This document shows, piece by piece, positions 13,084 through 24,449 of a DNA stretch of 64,000 nt. The notes under the pieces were generated by a model that was given only the letters and a program-made list of their open reading frames with translations, made no database searches and was not told the origin of the DNA. Source of the stretch: Atherix ibis (Eukaryota > Arthropoda > Insecta > Diptera > Athericidae); NCBI GenBank assembly GCA_958298945.1, contig OY282610.1:33487667-33551666 (forward strand). Direction: 5' to 3'. Within the stretch, counting starts at the first letter, position 1. Each line of letters begins with the position of its first letter. The translations under genes were made by a program, and so were the position numbers.

Positions 13084-13475
13084 TTTTATTTTATAAATAG
13101 GACTTTTTATAAATACAATATGTACTGGAACGGCTCAGAAAAAGGTTTGTTTATATCAGATCAGACATTGCAGACACACTTGGATGTTCCGCCATCACAA
13201 TATTCTCTATCACATGGACGGAAAGGGGATTTGTGTGATTCCCCAGATCCCCTATTCACCTGATCTAAATCAGTGTGGCATTTTTTTGTTCTCCAACATT
13301 AAAAACCCCTTGGCAGGATGTCATCTTGGTGCTGATGATAGCATCCAGAAAGGTGTAAAGGAGAAGTTGAAGACAATTCCAGTTGAAATCTCCCAGCACT
13401 ACCAAGAAAATTATTAAAACTGCCATCACCGAGAGCTATCTGGCAATACTGCTACATAAACCTTGTACTTTAGTC
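13084..13475 (+). pseudogene. Family B mariner-like transposase relic next to the array
   Basis: The plus strand reads HMDGKGICVIPQIPYSPDLN followed by QCGIFLFSNIKNPLAGCHLG (third catalytic D region) and IQKGVKEKLKTIPVEISQHY (13215-13415). A degraded C-terminus ends near 13470. Upstream coding parts are missing or buried in the tandem units. Confidence 0.8.
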
Positions 13476-13699
13476 GTAACTTATGAACAAGTTATAGAGC
13501 GTGATGAATGACGTTGTGTTTTACGGAATATATTTAGTGATGATATCAGGGAACAATTTTTTGGTTTGACAACGGAATATCCATTTTTCGGTTTGGTAAA
13601 TACAGCCCTGCTGCTAGACAAAGGATAAATATATAAATCGTTAAAAATAGAATTTGTTTAGTTAAAGATTGATTATGTAACTATGTGTACGCTAAAATC

Positions 13700-14145
13700 T
13701 AATTAATTTTATGAATACTTTTTACAAAAGGGCTAATTCTGTCGAAGTCACGTTTCGCGTTTTAAAAGGAGATTATGGTCGTCATAATCGTCCTGCTGAG
13801 CGAACAATTGCTGACATAGTGAAATTATTTTGAATAAACTGAACATGTCAATAATCCGTTAAGACCTGTGCCATATAACAGCGCACGTTCAACTAGAAAT
13901 ATTGCTGCTATTAATGAAAGTGTGGAGAAAAATCACATCCAGGATGAGTTAACTTTGTCTTATAAAATACACAAAAAATCTTATTTGCATATATCATTCT
14001 TAAATTTTAGTCCCCTTTAAAAACGAACATCCGTCGAGCAATGGCCGAATTACATCCCGAAATATGCTAAAAAAGTAATCAAGAATTATCTCAAAAGGAT
14101 TGATGGTAATTTGAATGAAGTTATAATTATTATATAATGGCAAGC
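13700..14145 (+). pseudogene. Family A deletion derivative: N-terminus joined to C-terminus
   Basis: The plus strand gives the DNA-binding N-terminus: YKRANSVEVTFRVLKGDYGR continuing HNRPAERTIADIVKLF (13722-13830), then NIAAINESVEKNHIQ (about 13898-13945). It jumps to the C-terminus with a degraded KTNIRRAMAEL and VIKNYLKRIDGNLNEVII (14020-14130). The whole DDE catalytic core is missing and two frameshifts are needed. This N+C layout recurs at 63.2 kb, where the ends are preserved. Confidence 0.75.
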
Positions 14146-14149
14146 TTCA

Positions 14150-15060
14150 AATAATATAATAAAATACAATTTTTTTATCAAGTATGAATTTAAAATATAT
14201 ACTTTTGAAATATACTTTCCAGACCACAAATTGAATAAACCTTTAGTTTTTAGTATCTACAATATAAAAAAAAAATGGATGCCTAAAACTAAAATCAATA
14301 AAATACAATAAAAAAAAAATCAGTAAAATAAAAATCAAGTTGACATTTTAATATTTACTAAATTTATTGATTGGTCGTCCGTTCATTCATCATCGTTCAC
14401 TTTTTTTTTTAAATTGATCGATTGGCTGCATTGGTTGTGCACCACACTTGTACGTGCATCCATAATTCTGTATATATACGCATAGTTGGTCCACATTCCG
14501 CATGGTCGGCACAATCAATACCCACATTCCGATCGTAATTTATTAATCTCGATAAGAGGCCATCTTTAACTGTGTTCGGTTTGGCCCCTATTCTGTAAGG
14601 GACAAGAATGGAACTAATTTCAATTTACGCTCCATAATGAGTAATTATTAGGCAATTGAAATGAGAGATAGGAAAAAAAAGGGTCAAGAAATTCTTAATA
14701 TTTTCATTCTTACATGATTTATTTCAATGACTATTAACTATTAGCTTAGAAATACTAGGAGTAGTATTAGAAGTGGTTTCTTCGATTATGTCGTTGGTAT
14801 TATTGTAATTCTCGTAGTAGTTGGAATAACAAAAAAAAAAAAACATGCATTTTTATCGAGGGTGTTTCGATGTTATCAGTACAATTAGAAGCGGTTCTTC
14901 TTTTGTCCTAATTGTGAATACTTAAATCAATTTAGTGAACATTTTCATATAAACTATGATGTAAAGTGGCTTAAAATTTTATTTTTATTTTCTCACTGAA
15001 ATCGGAGAAAAATCTCTAAATTATTATTAATTGATCATTTATCGAATATATTCACTTTAA
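14150..15060. other. No gene recognised
   Basis: 14400-14640 is more balanced in composition (GCACCACACTTGTACGTGCA and similar) but has no open frame or known motif. The rest is AT-rich. Confidence 0.5.
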
Positions 15061-15079
15061 TAAATGATGACAAAATCGA

Positions 15080-15540
15080 AATTATACAGAAATGGCGGAG
15101 GCATTGTTGCCACTTTTCGTGTAGCAGTGCTGGAATGCTTTCACTGAAATCGCCTTCAACTTGTCGGTTATAGTTCTCCTTGGGTGATATTAAACAGTAC
15201 CAAGATGACCACCCGCCCCCGCCCTAAATCGCCTAAACTAACGTGGACTCCCCTTTGTGCCGGTAAAAACTTAACTGAAATGGCCATGTAACATGGTGGA
15301 ATGTCCAAGTATCTGCAGTATCCGATCTGACGCGAAGAACCCTATTTCTGATCTTTTTAAAGACTTCTATTGTAAAAAATTTGGTTGACAGTTTATTCTG
15401 GGTGGTCTGACCACACAACAACTTCCAAGGGGATACTTTTTCATTAGTTTTCGATGTTGAGCACCTCCCTAAATAACATTCGTTTTCCGTTGCTTCTTTG
15501 TCCATCAAAAATGCTGAATGCCATCAAAACACTTGTGCTT
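15080..15540 (-). pseudogene. Family B mariner-like transposase relic
   Basis: The minus strand holds VLRVRSDTADTWTFHHVTWP (15290-15350) and, at 15090-15180, a degraded C-terminus (IQKEITDKLKAIS..AFQHCY). It is the best copy of the VRSDTADT.TFHH segment, used to recognise other copies. Confidence 0.65.
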
Positions 15541-15559
15541 TTGGTAAGAAATGTTCCCC

Positions 15560-15900
15560 AACACTGAAAAAACAGAACGTCACTCATCACGCTCTATAAA
15601 TTGTTCAAGGAGGGACTAACGTATGAGCTATGTGTAACGGTATTGCCAGATACCTCTCACGGATGGCTTTTTGGATGTTATCGTCAGCACCAAAAAAAAT
15701 GCCACACTGACTTAGATCAGGTGAATAGGGGATCTAGGGAATCACACGAATCCCCTTTCAATCCATTGTGATGGTGGAACATCCAAGCGTGTCTGAAATG
15801 TCTGATCTGATATGAATAACAATTTTTCTGAGCCTCTCAAGTACTTATTTATAAAAAAAAAATCCTTTTTATAAGGTTCCACATTTTCATAAATTTTCTA
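15560..15900 (-). pseudogene. Family B relic, inverted relative to the 13.1 kb copy
   Basis: The reverse complement matches 13130-13470 (GGGGATTCGTGTGATTCCC, CCTATTCACCTGATCTAA, then the AAATCAGTGTGGCATTTTTTT block). It joins directly to two inverted array units, mirroring the 10.3-13.5 kb locus. Confidence 0.75.
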
Positions 15901-16540
15901 TATTGAATGTGTTCCTGAGATTGTTGGTCCTCTAAAAAACGTTATGCCACCGATAATGAATCCTCTCCAAAAACTCCTTTATATATCAAGAATATTTCCA
16001 AAAAGCTCGCAATGTTGCCAAATCGCTCACCTCTTCAATTTTTTCAACAGAAAATAATCGTTTTATTATTATTATTTTTTTATTATCATCGTCTCTAGGA
16101 TATGAGCAGGGGTCTATAATGCAGAACCACACCATTAATAATAGAATAAAATATTATTATATGAAGTTTTTTTTTTTTTTTTTGAAGAAATCAAATTGCC
16201 TAAAATGGGAATGGGTGAAAATTTTGTTAAAAAATTAGAAATATTGACAATGTTTTTGGAAAAGCTTTTTGCTGTAATTTATTTAATTTTTTTTTAATTC
16301 TGTTGAGTAAAGTATCTTGAAGGCGTCTCTGAGCACCTTGGTCCTCTAAAAAACGTTATGCCACCAAAAATGAATCCTCTCCAAAAGCTCGCGGTGTTGC
16401 CAGATCGCTTCACCTCCTAAATTATTTCAATAGAAAATAATCATTTTATTATTATTATGATTCCTAGGATATGAGCAGGGGTCTATGATGCAGGACCACA
16501 CCCTTAATAATAGAATAAAATTATTATATTAATTTTTTTT
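15900..16540 (-). repeat. Two inverted units of the 400-bp tandem repeat
   Basis: The reverse complement of GTGGTCCTGCATTATAGACC lies at about 16107-16130 and again at 16475-16500. The units carry the GGTGGCATAACG, GATTCAT and GCGATCTGGCAACA blocks of the main array, with more substitutions. So the element has at least two array lengths in this window: two units here and seven at 10.3-13.1 kb. Confidence 0.85.
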
Positions 16541-17600
16541 TTATCAAATAGCGCATAATCAGGTGACAGTTTATAATAATGTTATTTTTCTAGAGAAACT
16601 CGAGATCACAAAAAAATAATGTGTAGAAAATTTCCAAACTAGAGAAAATAATAATATACCATATCTTATTAGTCGAATTTAATGCAATTCTTCTTAAAAA
16701 CTTATTGAACATTTCCATTTGAAATATTATAGTTCATATTGAAATGAATAATTAAGTTCACTTGGACATGAGCTAATATCTCAAAAGCATAAATAGATTT
16801 TCATTTAGAAAACATTTGAAACTAATTATAGAAATGCTAACTAGTCTGGTCATGAGTTGTGTCCTATTCGTATCTTGTATTTTTCCAATGACGAATTTTC
16901 ATCGATTGTTTAGAATATAGTTTTTCGACGAGCAAATTACACAAATATTTATAGTAAAGTATCCATTTTAGTTTTATAATTTCACAATAATATTGTAGTT
17001 AATGGACATACTTTCAAAACGAATTTGAATTATTTATTGTGAAACTAATATAGTATAAATTAGTTGTCCTCCTTTCTCAAATAAATAACAGTATTTGTTT
17101 ATTTATAAAATAAAATTAAATTTAAAGATATTTTTTTGAAATATAAACAAAACATATTTATTGCACTTATATTATACGTATTTAAAATGAGCTTTTTTTG
17201 AATGTAAGCAAATGACAATTTTTTTTTTTGTATTTTTAAAGATAAATATTTTCATCAAGTCAATTTTAAACACCACAATCTGCTTATAACTTATATGAGT
17301 ATAAGTGCACATAAATTGGGAAATGTTCAAAAATAACCATGAGCTGAGACAATTTCTCTAGTCTATGGTATATTTAATAATATGTTCATTAACATAAAAA
17401 GTATATAATTCTTGTACTGATGTTGATTATCGCTATTTTATAAAGAATTATCCAAAATTTCGGTTCAGAAAGTAAAGTTAAATCAAATTCATAGAAATTT
17501 TAGAATTTGATAAAATTTGTATTTTATTATATTTGCCACAATTTTGCCATTATAGATAGGAGGACTATATTTTTTAAACATTTTAATCTATACTTTGACC
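16540..17600. other. AT-rich sequence, no gene recognised
   Basis: No open frame of note and no match to the repeat families described here. Confidence 0.55.
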
Positions 17601-17659
17601 ATTACTTTAAGGGTAGTTGATTTTTTAATGCTAAAAAAATCTGAAAATTATCTGCATAC

Positions 17660-18080
17660 GTGCAATCTTTTGAAAACTAATAAAAATGGGGATAAAAGTG
17701 AGGGCTTTTGTGAGGTTAGACTTCCCCGGATAAATTGTCAACCAAATTTTTTACAACAAAAGTACTTAAAAGGTTAAGAAATAGGGTTCTTTGCGTCAGA
17801 TCGGGGACACTGCAGACACTTAAACATTCCACCATGTCACATGGCCATCTCAGTTAAGTTTTTACCAGCACAAAAGGGAGTCCGCATGAGTTTTTCTGGA
17901 GGGGGGAAGGGGTAGTAAAGAATAAAAATACATCCAAAACGACGTCATCTTGGTACTGTACGATATCATTCAAAAGAGGAGTATAACCGACGAGCTGAAG
18001 GTGATTTCAGTTGCAGCCTTCCAGCACTGCTACACGAAAAGTGGCAACAACGCCTCCGCCAAAGGCACATCTTTAAAGGG
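17660..18080 (+). pseudogene. Family B mariner-like relic
   Basis: Nucleotide blocks TTTGTGAGGTTAGACTTCCC, GTCAGATCGGGGACACTGCA and CATTCCACCATGTCACATGG match other family B copies. Degraded C-terminus (GTITDELKVISVAAFQHCYT with a frameshift) at 17970-18050. Confidence 0.6.
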
Positions 18081-18104
18081 AATAACATTTCTGTATATAA
18101 CATT

Positions 18105-18360
18105 TATGTAGATGTTGTCATCATCTTCGCGTTAAATCGGCTACTGTTGACACTTGGATCTATAAAAATAAATGCAACGGTTGTTAGCAAATCTGAAAAT
18201 TTTCCAAAATAAAGGTAAAATTTTTCGTGTTGTGTGGCTTTTGGTGGCGTCTTGTTAAAATCATGTATAGTCCAGATTATAATCTTCAAGATTAAACGCT
18301 TATCATATGGCAAAAAGTCAGATCAAAATGCACACCAGACAGTCTGTTCTCGCGTATACA
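18105..18360 (-). pseudogene. Family A fragment (second-aspartate region)
   Basis: The minus strand reads W*QDATKSHTTRK (aligned to FQQDGATSHTARK) in the frame from about 18270 and is AT-rich downstream. Immediately upstream on the plus-strand side is the VYARTDCLVC remnant shared with the 27.6 and 43.8 kb copies. Confidence 0.5.
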
Positions 18361-18364
18361 ACGG

Positions 18365-19310
18365 CTTCTCCGGAAACCGTGGTTGGGAATAAAGTTTAGA
18401 GTGCTTCTCTTGACAAGTTTCAGAAGGCATATTGGAAAATTTTCCTTGAACAGTTGGACGGATTAATTAAAAGATCATCGACTGTTGTTCACGGGTGCCG
18501 CCGCTGACACCGATACTACATCTTTTTCGGTTGTCGAACTTTTTGGCTGCAGCACCCGCGCACTATGTTATGGAATCTTCCCTTATAGGGTAACTCCATA
18601 TTACGGTAATTGAAAATTGCGACCAATATTCCCAGCCAATGGGACAGCCTTGCCGCCCTTAAAGTCATTTGTAGTCCATCGAATGACCAGTTCTTAGGGC
18701 AATTCATCATAGCCTACTTAGTAATAGGAGCGTCGAGTTGTAATGGGTGCCGGGGCATGTGAGAATTGTGTGCAATGAAAGTGCTGTCAAGTTGGTTGTA
18801 GAAACACTTCGTCGACCAGTGATCACAGTCATTCCCAATCTGCCTCACCTACTAACAGAATGGCAACTAACACCATTATCCATCCGCAGGGACGATGACT
18901 GGACCAATATCGACATACATTTGAGTCGACTCATTAGATAACCACCAATTAACCAGTCTATTCAACATCCATACCGAAATTCTGGGCGCGAAAGCTCCTC
19001 AGAATCCGGATTGGACATACTGCTCTTACTCATAATCTCGTTTATGGGAACACCAATCATCCCTTATGCCAATCCTATGGCATCCATTTTACCACCAATC
19101 ATCCCTTATGCCAATCCTATGGCATCCATTTTACTATCATTCTACATGAATGCCACATAACCATAATTCCTCCCATTATTGAGCTTCTGGATCCAACAAT
19201 TCCATTATCTAGTCTCCCCTATTTAAACTTCTACAACATACTAATCTGTGATCCCTGGCACATGTTTAAGGTGATCCCTGGCACATGTCTTGTAAAACAA
19301 CAACAACAAG
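18365..19310 (+). pseudogene. RNase H-bearing LINE, 3' part
   Basis: The plus strand carries RNase H sequence: SQWDSLAALKVICSPSNDQF (18630-18690), then WVPGHVRIVCNESAVKLV (18748-18800), the classic C-terminal RNase H box, and LLTEWQLTP..IRRDDDW. Then comes the same 3' region as the 58-60 kb copy, ending in ACAACAACAACAAGG near 19310. Broken by stops and a 42-bp tandem duplication. Confidence 0.8.
19051..19134 (+). repeat. 42-bp tandem duplication inside the LINE
   Basis: CACCAATCATCCCTTATGCC and the following 22 bases are repeated exactly twice (19051-19092 and 19093-19134). The other LINE copy (60428 onward) has it once, so the duplication is specific to this copy. Confidence 0.95.
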
Positions 19311-19499
19311 GATGATTGCGCAATCGAGAGAAAGAGTAGATAAAACTCTTTCTAGTTCAGAGATTAATAGGCAAATGAAGGATGAATTGCTTTTAGAATA
19401 GAGATGGTGGAGGAGGTTTATTTTAGGAAATTATGAAGGGAATATTTGGCAAAGTAAAGATTTTATTAAAGAAATGTGTAACGATAGTGTATTCGATTA

Positions 19500-19645
19500 G
19501 TTTCAATAAGGATAGAGTCCACCGGAGAAGTTCGGAAAAAGATGAATCGACATAACAGCTACGATACTCGCTACTGAAGCGCAATAAAATCGAGCCATTT
19601 CTAAAGCGAATCATAACTGTTAATGAAAAATGGGTAAAATACGCG
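19500..19645 (+). pseudogene. Mariner fragment as at 4.0 kb, with a piece of family A flank
   Basis: 19555-19645 aligns with 4075-4165 (LLKRNKIEPFLKRIITVNEK, first-D context). 19508-19532, GATAGAGTCCACCGGAGAAG, matches one arm of the palindrome at 31568-31613. Confidence 0.6.
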
Positions 19646-19649
19646 AATA

Positions 19650-19812
19650 ACAGGCAGTCATTTTTTTCGCATATACAATAGCTTCGCCACAGTCACTTGC
19701 GGGTTTTTAGAGCCACATATAGAAGAATTATGCTTGTTAACGTTTATTCTAAGCAAGAAATGAGCCTCATCGTTGAAGAAAATTTTATTTCGAAACGTGA
19801 CTATTATGGCTG
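19650..19812 (-). pseudogene. Family A fragment (first-aspartate region)
   Basis: The minus strand reads IFFNDEAHFLLRINVNKHNS then SICGSKNPQVTVAKLLY. This is the SDEAHF.L...VNK.N...G..NPQV stretch of the family, with the first catalytic D intact. Confidence 0.75.
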
Positions 19813-19849
19813 AATCATCATTTTTATAGAAAGTTTTATGGTGATTATT

Positions 19850-21650
19850 AAAAACTATTATACAATAATGCTATACCCATAAACTAAAAAAAATAAATCA
19901 TTTTAAATTACATTGTTACTTGACAGCTACTTAATGATAAGACTGTACTTTCCGAACTACGAAATGGATAATCCGGTGGTATTATTAGGTCAAACCAACT
20001 GCAACAAACTATGTCATTATTAATCGAAAAATGAAATTTCTCAATTACTAATAGAGGTTATGTATAAAATAAAAAAAATTTTAAGAGAAAAACATAAATA
20101 GAAATGTTCAAAAAAAAAAAATAACAAAACAATTATTGTAAGTAAAGCCTATAAAAATTTTATAACTGATTCCATTACGGAAATTTTCTTGTCCAATTAT
20201 AACGTAATTGAAAATGCCGTAAACTTTTCTTTCTATAATTTTTTAGCTATAACAGATACAGCTGTCAAAAATCTACACAACCTCTGCATACATGGTATTT
20301 ACTCAAATGTTTCATATAATAGAGAATTATGTTGGTTTTTTCTTTTTTAAAGTAGAAGAAGCAATAGACAAATAAGTTGTTATAATAAATGGTGTAGATA
20401 ATAATAGAAATAATAACAATCAAAATTAGATACTATCACAGTTAATTTTCCTATTAAGATGTACTTTAATATGCTATAAATAGAAAATGTGTATTTGTAT
20501 GGGAAATGCAAGTATAATTATATTGTTTTGTATTTGATAGAAAAAGAAAAATACAAAGAAAATTTTCAATGATTTTAAATAATTCAACAAAAAAAAAATT
20601 AAGATCAATAAAAAAAAACCTATCAACAAACATTCAATTTTCTATCATTTTACATTAAAAAAAAAAAAGAAAAAAAATACTGAATATCATTACAATTTGC
20701 CCACTTTTTTTCTGATTAATTCTTTTAAAGCTCATTTTTTCCCAAAACAAACGGAAAAGCTTTTATTTGCTATTGACTCTATTTTTTTCATTATAATGAC
20801 ATTTATTCTATTGTAAATAATCAAGAGGCAGAGACAGACATATCAGCTATATAGATGGAAGGATGGAGAGAGCAAAGACAACAAGAGCACAAATCCTATT
20901 GAAGACAAAACAATCAATATTGAACGTTTGATATTTGTATAAAAAGCTTTGTACCAATTTTTTTTCTGTCATTTAATTCATTTTTTTTTCTTTTTTGTTT
21001 CTTTTTCCGTTTCTAAGATGACACCGGCTGTTAGTGTTACCATTAGCTTCTCTTTCTTTGTTATTTTTTTTTTCATTTTCTTTTTGAAATTCTGTTACAG
21101 TTTCCAATAGTGATTGAAGAGACTAACTCTAAATTCCATTCAAAGACATTTTTTTTAATATTTTCTTTTAATTTTTTTCTTTTTCATTTTTATTTGATAA
21201 AATATTGTATAAAATAGGTTGATTTCTTAAAGAAATATTGTACCAATAAAAATCCTGTTGATAATAGTAGTAATCTTTTGTAGCAAAAAAAAAAAATATA
21301 ATTACACATATAATGAGAAAAAATTAGAACAGAATCGAATAGAAAAAAAGATTCTATATAAAAAGATTTTTATTTTATTTTTGATTAATATTTTGTTTAG
21401 TTCTTTAAATATATTGTAGTATTAAGTCTATTGTATTTTTATAATATAATATTAAATAAGAAGATTTTCTCTTTTAATTTTAAAAACATACAAGCATAGA
21501 TGGTTTTTGTACTATGCAACATATTATGTATTCTTACATTTAATAGCTTTTGGATGTTCTCTTTTATACTATTGTGCTTAAAAGTTTTTAAAATATCTAA
21601 AGCTTTTTATATGTATTGTACATGATAATATATAAAGAATTATCCAAATA
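19850..21650. other. Very AT-rich sequence, no gene recognised
   Basis: Long poly-A and poly-T tracts (20580-20690 and 20950-21240). No frame or repeat match. Confidence 0.6.
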
Positions 21651-22057
21651 AAAATTATTTTCTCCACATTTTCAGTTTTGATTTGCCTTAAATTTAAAAT
21701 GATTTGGCTTATTTGACGGAAGCTTAACATAAGACTGCATGCCAAGATGCCGTGTATATGGTATGGTAATTTTTGCATGGCACAAATGTATTTTATACGT
21801 CTGCATGGCTAGTAGTGCATTTACCTTATAAACACTACATGGCAGAATTGCTATATTTTCATAAGGCGAAAGACGATTTCATGTACATGGCGCACCATAT
21901 AACACTGCTTGACAATTTCTGCCACATCTTCACAGGCACATCTTAAAGCACATGACATCGTCTTTATGGATGGCAACTCAGATTTTATGCTTTGACATGC
22001 GTATGGACACTGCCATGTACTGTCAGATACCGTCATTTCACATTGCAGCCAAACTTA
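21650..22057 (+). repeat. Direct repeat unit 1, GCCATG-rich
   Basis: Pairs with 22105-22515 at an offset of 457 bp, nearly identical throughout. Rich in CATGGC/GCCATG motifs. No coding match. A 111-bp piece of its left part was inserted at 26945-27055. Confidence 0.9.
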
Positions 22058-22104
22058 ACAAAATTACATGTTAAATCCCAAATGTAATTTGAAAAATTAT
22101 CAAA

Positions 22105-22580
22105 AAAAAAATTATTTTCTCCACATTTTCAGTGTTGATTTGCCTTAAATTTAAAATGATTTGTCTTATTTGACGGAAGCTTAACATAAGACTGCATGGC
22201 AAGATGCCGTGTATATGGTGTGGTAATTTTTGCATGGCATAAATGAATTTTATACGTCTGCATGGGTAGTAGTGCATTTACCTTATAAACACTACATGGC
22301 AGACTTGCTATTTTTTCATAAGGCGAAAGACGATTTCATGTACATGGCGCACCATATTACACTGCTTGACAATTTCTGCCACATCTTCACAGGCACATCT
22401 TAAAGCACATGACATCGTCTTTATGGATGGCAACTCAGATTTTATGCTTTGACATGCTTATAGACGCTGCTATTTACTGTCAGATACCGTCATTTCACAT
22501 TGCAGCCAAACTTAAGCCCTAAATGTATTGATTTCGCATGGCAGCATATGACACTTGCCATACCCATGGCATGAAAAATA
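22105..22580 (+). repeat. Direct repeat unit 2, GCCATG-rich
   Basis: Second unit of the pair; it continues beyond the shared part with CGCATGGCAGCATATGAC and CCATACCCATGGCATG (to about 22575). It begins with the same TATTTTCTCCACATTTTCAG block. Confidence 0.9.
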
Positions 22581-22699
22581 TGAAAGCTAATCCACCGTTA
22601 CTTTTAATAATTTAATTATTTTTTCTCTAAATTTTTAACACCATATTCCATTGACTTTTTTAAATGACAGAGCTGTCTGTATACAAATCTAAGGGTTTG

Positions 22700-23122
22700 T
22701 ACTTTGCCACCATCTAATCATGGGGAACTACGCATCGAGTCGAGATTGTTAAAATTTACCTTTTTTCAGATTTGGTGAAAAAAATCAAACAAAATTGGCC
22801 TGAGAAGAAAAGGAGCTTCCCACGCATCCAGAAAAAACTTAAGATCTTCCGATTTAAAATAAGTTTTCGATGGAACTACGGTCAATGCGACTCATCGTTG
22901 AGTTTGAATTTGTGTTTTTAATATTAAGTAACTATGGTGTAGCTTTCTATAATATATAAAAACTGAAATGCGGCTCCCATTGACCTCATGAGCAGCTCTC
23001 ATTAATCTCGGAACACTTTCCGCGCTGAAGAATAACGTCATTCAAGCTATCGGTGAGATTCAGCTCGATTTCTGTGGAAGAGCCATGCAAAATTGGACAT
23101 CTTAGATGTTCATTTCAAATAA
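22700..23122 (+). pseudogene. Family A deletion derivative
   Basis: The plus strand has RIEIVKIYLFSDLVKKIKQ (possible N-terminal helix-turn-helix) at about 22733-22790. The C-terminal NNVIQAIGEIQ and AMQNWTS follow at 23030-23110. The catalytic core is absent. The C-terminal assignment is the firmer one. Confidence 0.45.
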
Positions 23123-23124
23123 TA

Positions 23125-23415
23125 ACAGACAGGAATATCGAATTACGCTGGGTTCCGAATTATGTGGGTATTTTGGGCAATGAGTCGCTCTGAAAACCCT
23201 CCTGTTTCTAATTTATCTTATCTGCTCACAAAGTGGCGCTTAACATCTTATGGTAGCCTCTCGTAGACAAATAAACTGAACATTGAGCAATACATTTTTG
23301 TCAACTCATTGTTGAGTACTACCACTGAACATGGTCTAATCAACATTCTTACCGAAATCTGGGGAATGGTCATTCTACTTTCACCCATAGTTTCTTACAG
23401 AGTGCTTTTTATGTT
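23125..23415 (+). pseudogene. RNase H-bearing LINE, left part
   Basis: RITLRWVPNYVGILGNESL (23128-23190) is the RNase H C-terminal box, followed by LLTKWRLTSYGSLS. Then come ACCGAAAT.TGGGGAATGGTC and related sequence collinear with 60310-60410 of the intronic copy. The element resumes at about 24090. Confidence 0.75.
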
Positions 23416-23424
23416 CGAGGTCGA

Positions 23425-24088
23425 TTTTGTTTGGCCGCCATTTAGGTTTGGATGACAATTGTCTGTTAGAATTTGACAGTCGTAGCGAGTGGTCGATAAT
23501 AATTTGTTATGGAGTATCTAACGCCACACGAGACTGGAGTGCTCAAGTTTTAAACTCGGTATAGACGACTACCATTTTTGGGCAAAAAATATTTATGAGC
23601 GACGTAGCACACTTTGACTTGGCTGGCTTTGCTAATAAATAGAATAGCCGCTATTGAGGCACTGAAAACCCTCAACTCATATTGCGGCCGGCGGCATCGT
23701 TAGGCCATATTTCTTTGAGAATGCTGGAGGCAATGCTGTAACAGTTACTGGTGGCCGCTATCGCGACATGTTGGAAATTTTTTTTCTGCCAGAATTGAAT
23801 CAATTAGGCCTACAGAACATGTGGTTCTAACAAGACGGTGCCAATTTTTTCTACGATGCCAATTTTGAGAAAAAAAATTCCGAGCCGAATAATGTCAAAA
23901 AGTGATGATATCGAGACTGTCCCTCTCGATCCCCTGATTTCAACCCTCCCGATTTCTTCGTATAGGTGTACTTGAAGGAAAAGGTGTACACCATAACCTC
24001 GATGTTTAAAGATAACATTCGAAACGAAATTGCTGAAATAGCACCAGACGTCTGTGAAAATTTATGAAAAATGTGCTTAAAAGATATC
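23425..24088 (+). pseudogene. Family A transposase inserted in a LINE
   Basis: The plus strand reads GQKIFMSDVAHFDLAGFANK (first D), RYWGTENPQLILRPA, then after a frameshift GGIVRPYFFENAGGNAVTVT and GGRYRDMLEIFFLPELNQLG. Next are NMWF*QDGANF (second D), SPDFNPPDFFV and YLKEKVY, DNIRNEIAEIAPDVCENL. The order and spacing are those of a nearly full core, with at least three frameshifts or stops. Confidence 0.85.
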
Positions 24089-24089
24089 G

Positions 24090-24445
24090 CCTTTACGCCA
24101 CTGGAACTCTGTATTTGGAAATCTCCCTCGTCCCATCTGACAATCCTGTAGCTTTCATATTATTATCTCTCATATTATTATCTCTCAACAAATGCCACCT
24201 AACCCGGAATTTCGTTGCGAGTAAGATTCCTTGTATTGTGGAGCGTCTCGATCCAACAGTCAAATAAACGAATATTCTCCACAAAGTTGAACAAAATATC
24301 AATACTCTTAGTGTGGCTTAGAAATATGGCTATGCTTTCCCACATACTCGTATAACATGCAGTCACCAAAAGTCCTCATGGTCGTTGAGTTTTTCTTCAT
24401 AACCCCTCGCACATCGCTTAGGGACCCTACAAATAATAATAATTT
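24090..24445 (+). pseudogene. RNase H-bearing LINE, right part and 3' end
   Basis: Aligns with 60425-60760: NKCHLTRNFVASKIPCIVER and LDP (24183-24260), versus the intronic copy's [20 protein letters not shown]. The 3' end is AGGGACCCTACAAATAATAA. Confidence 0.75.
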
Positions 24446-24449
24446 CACC

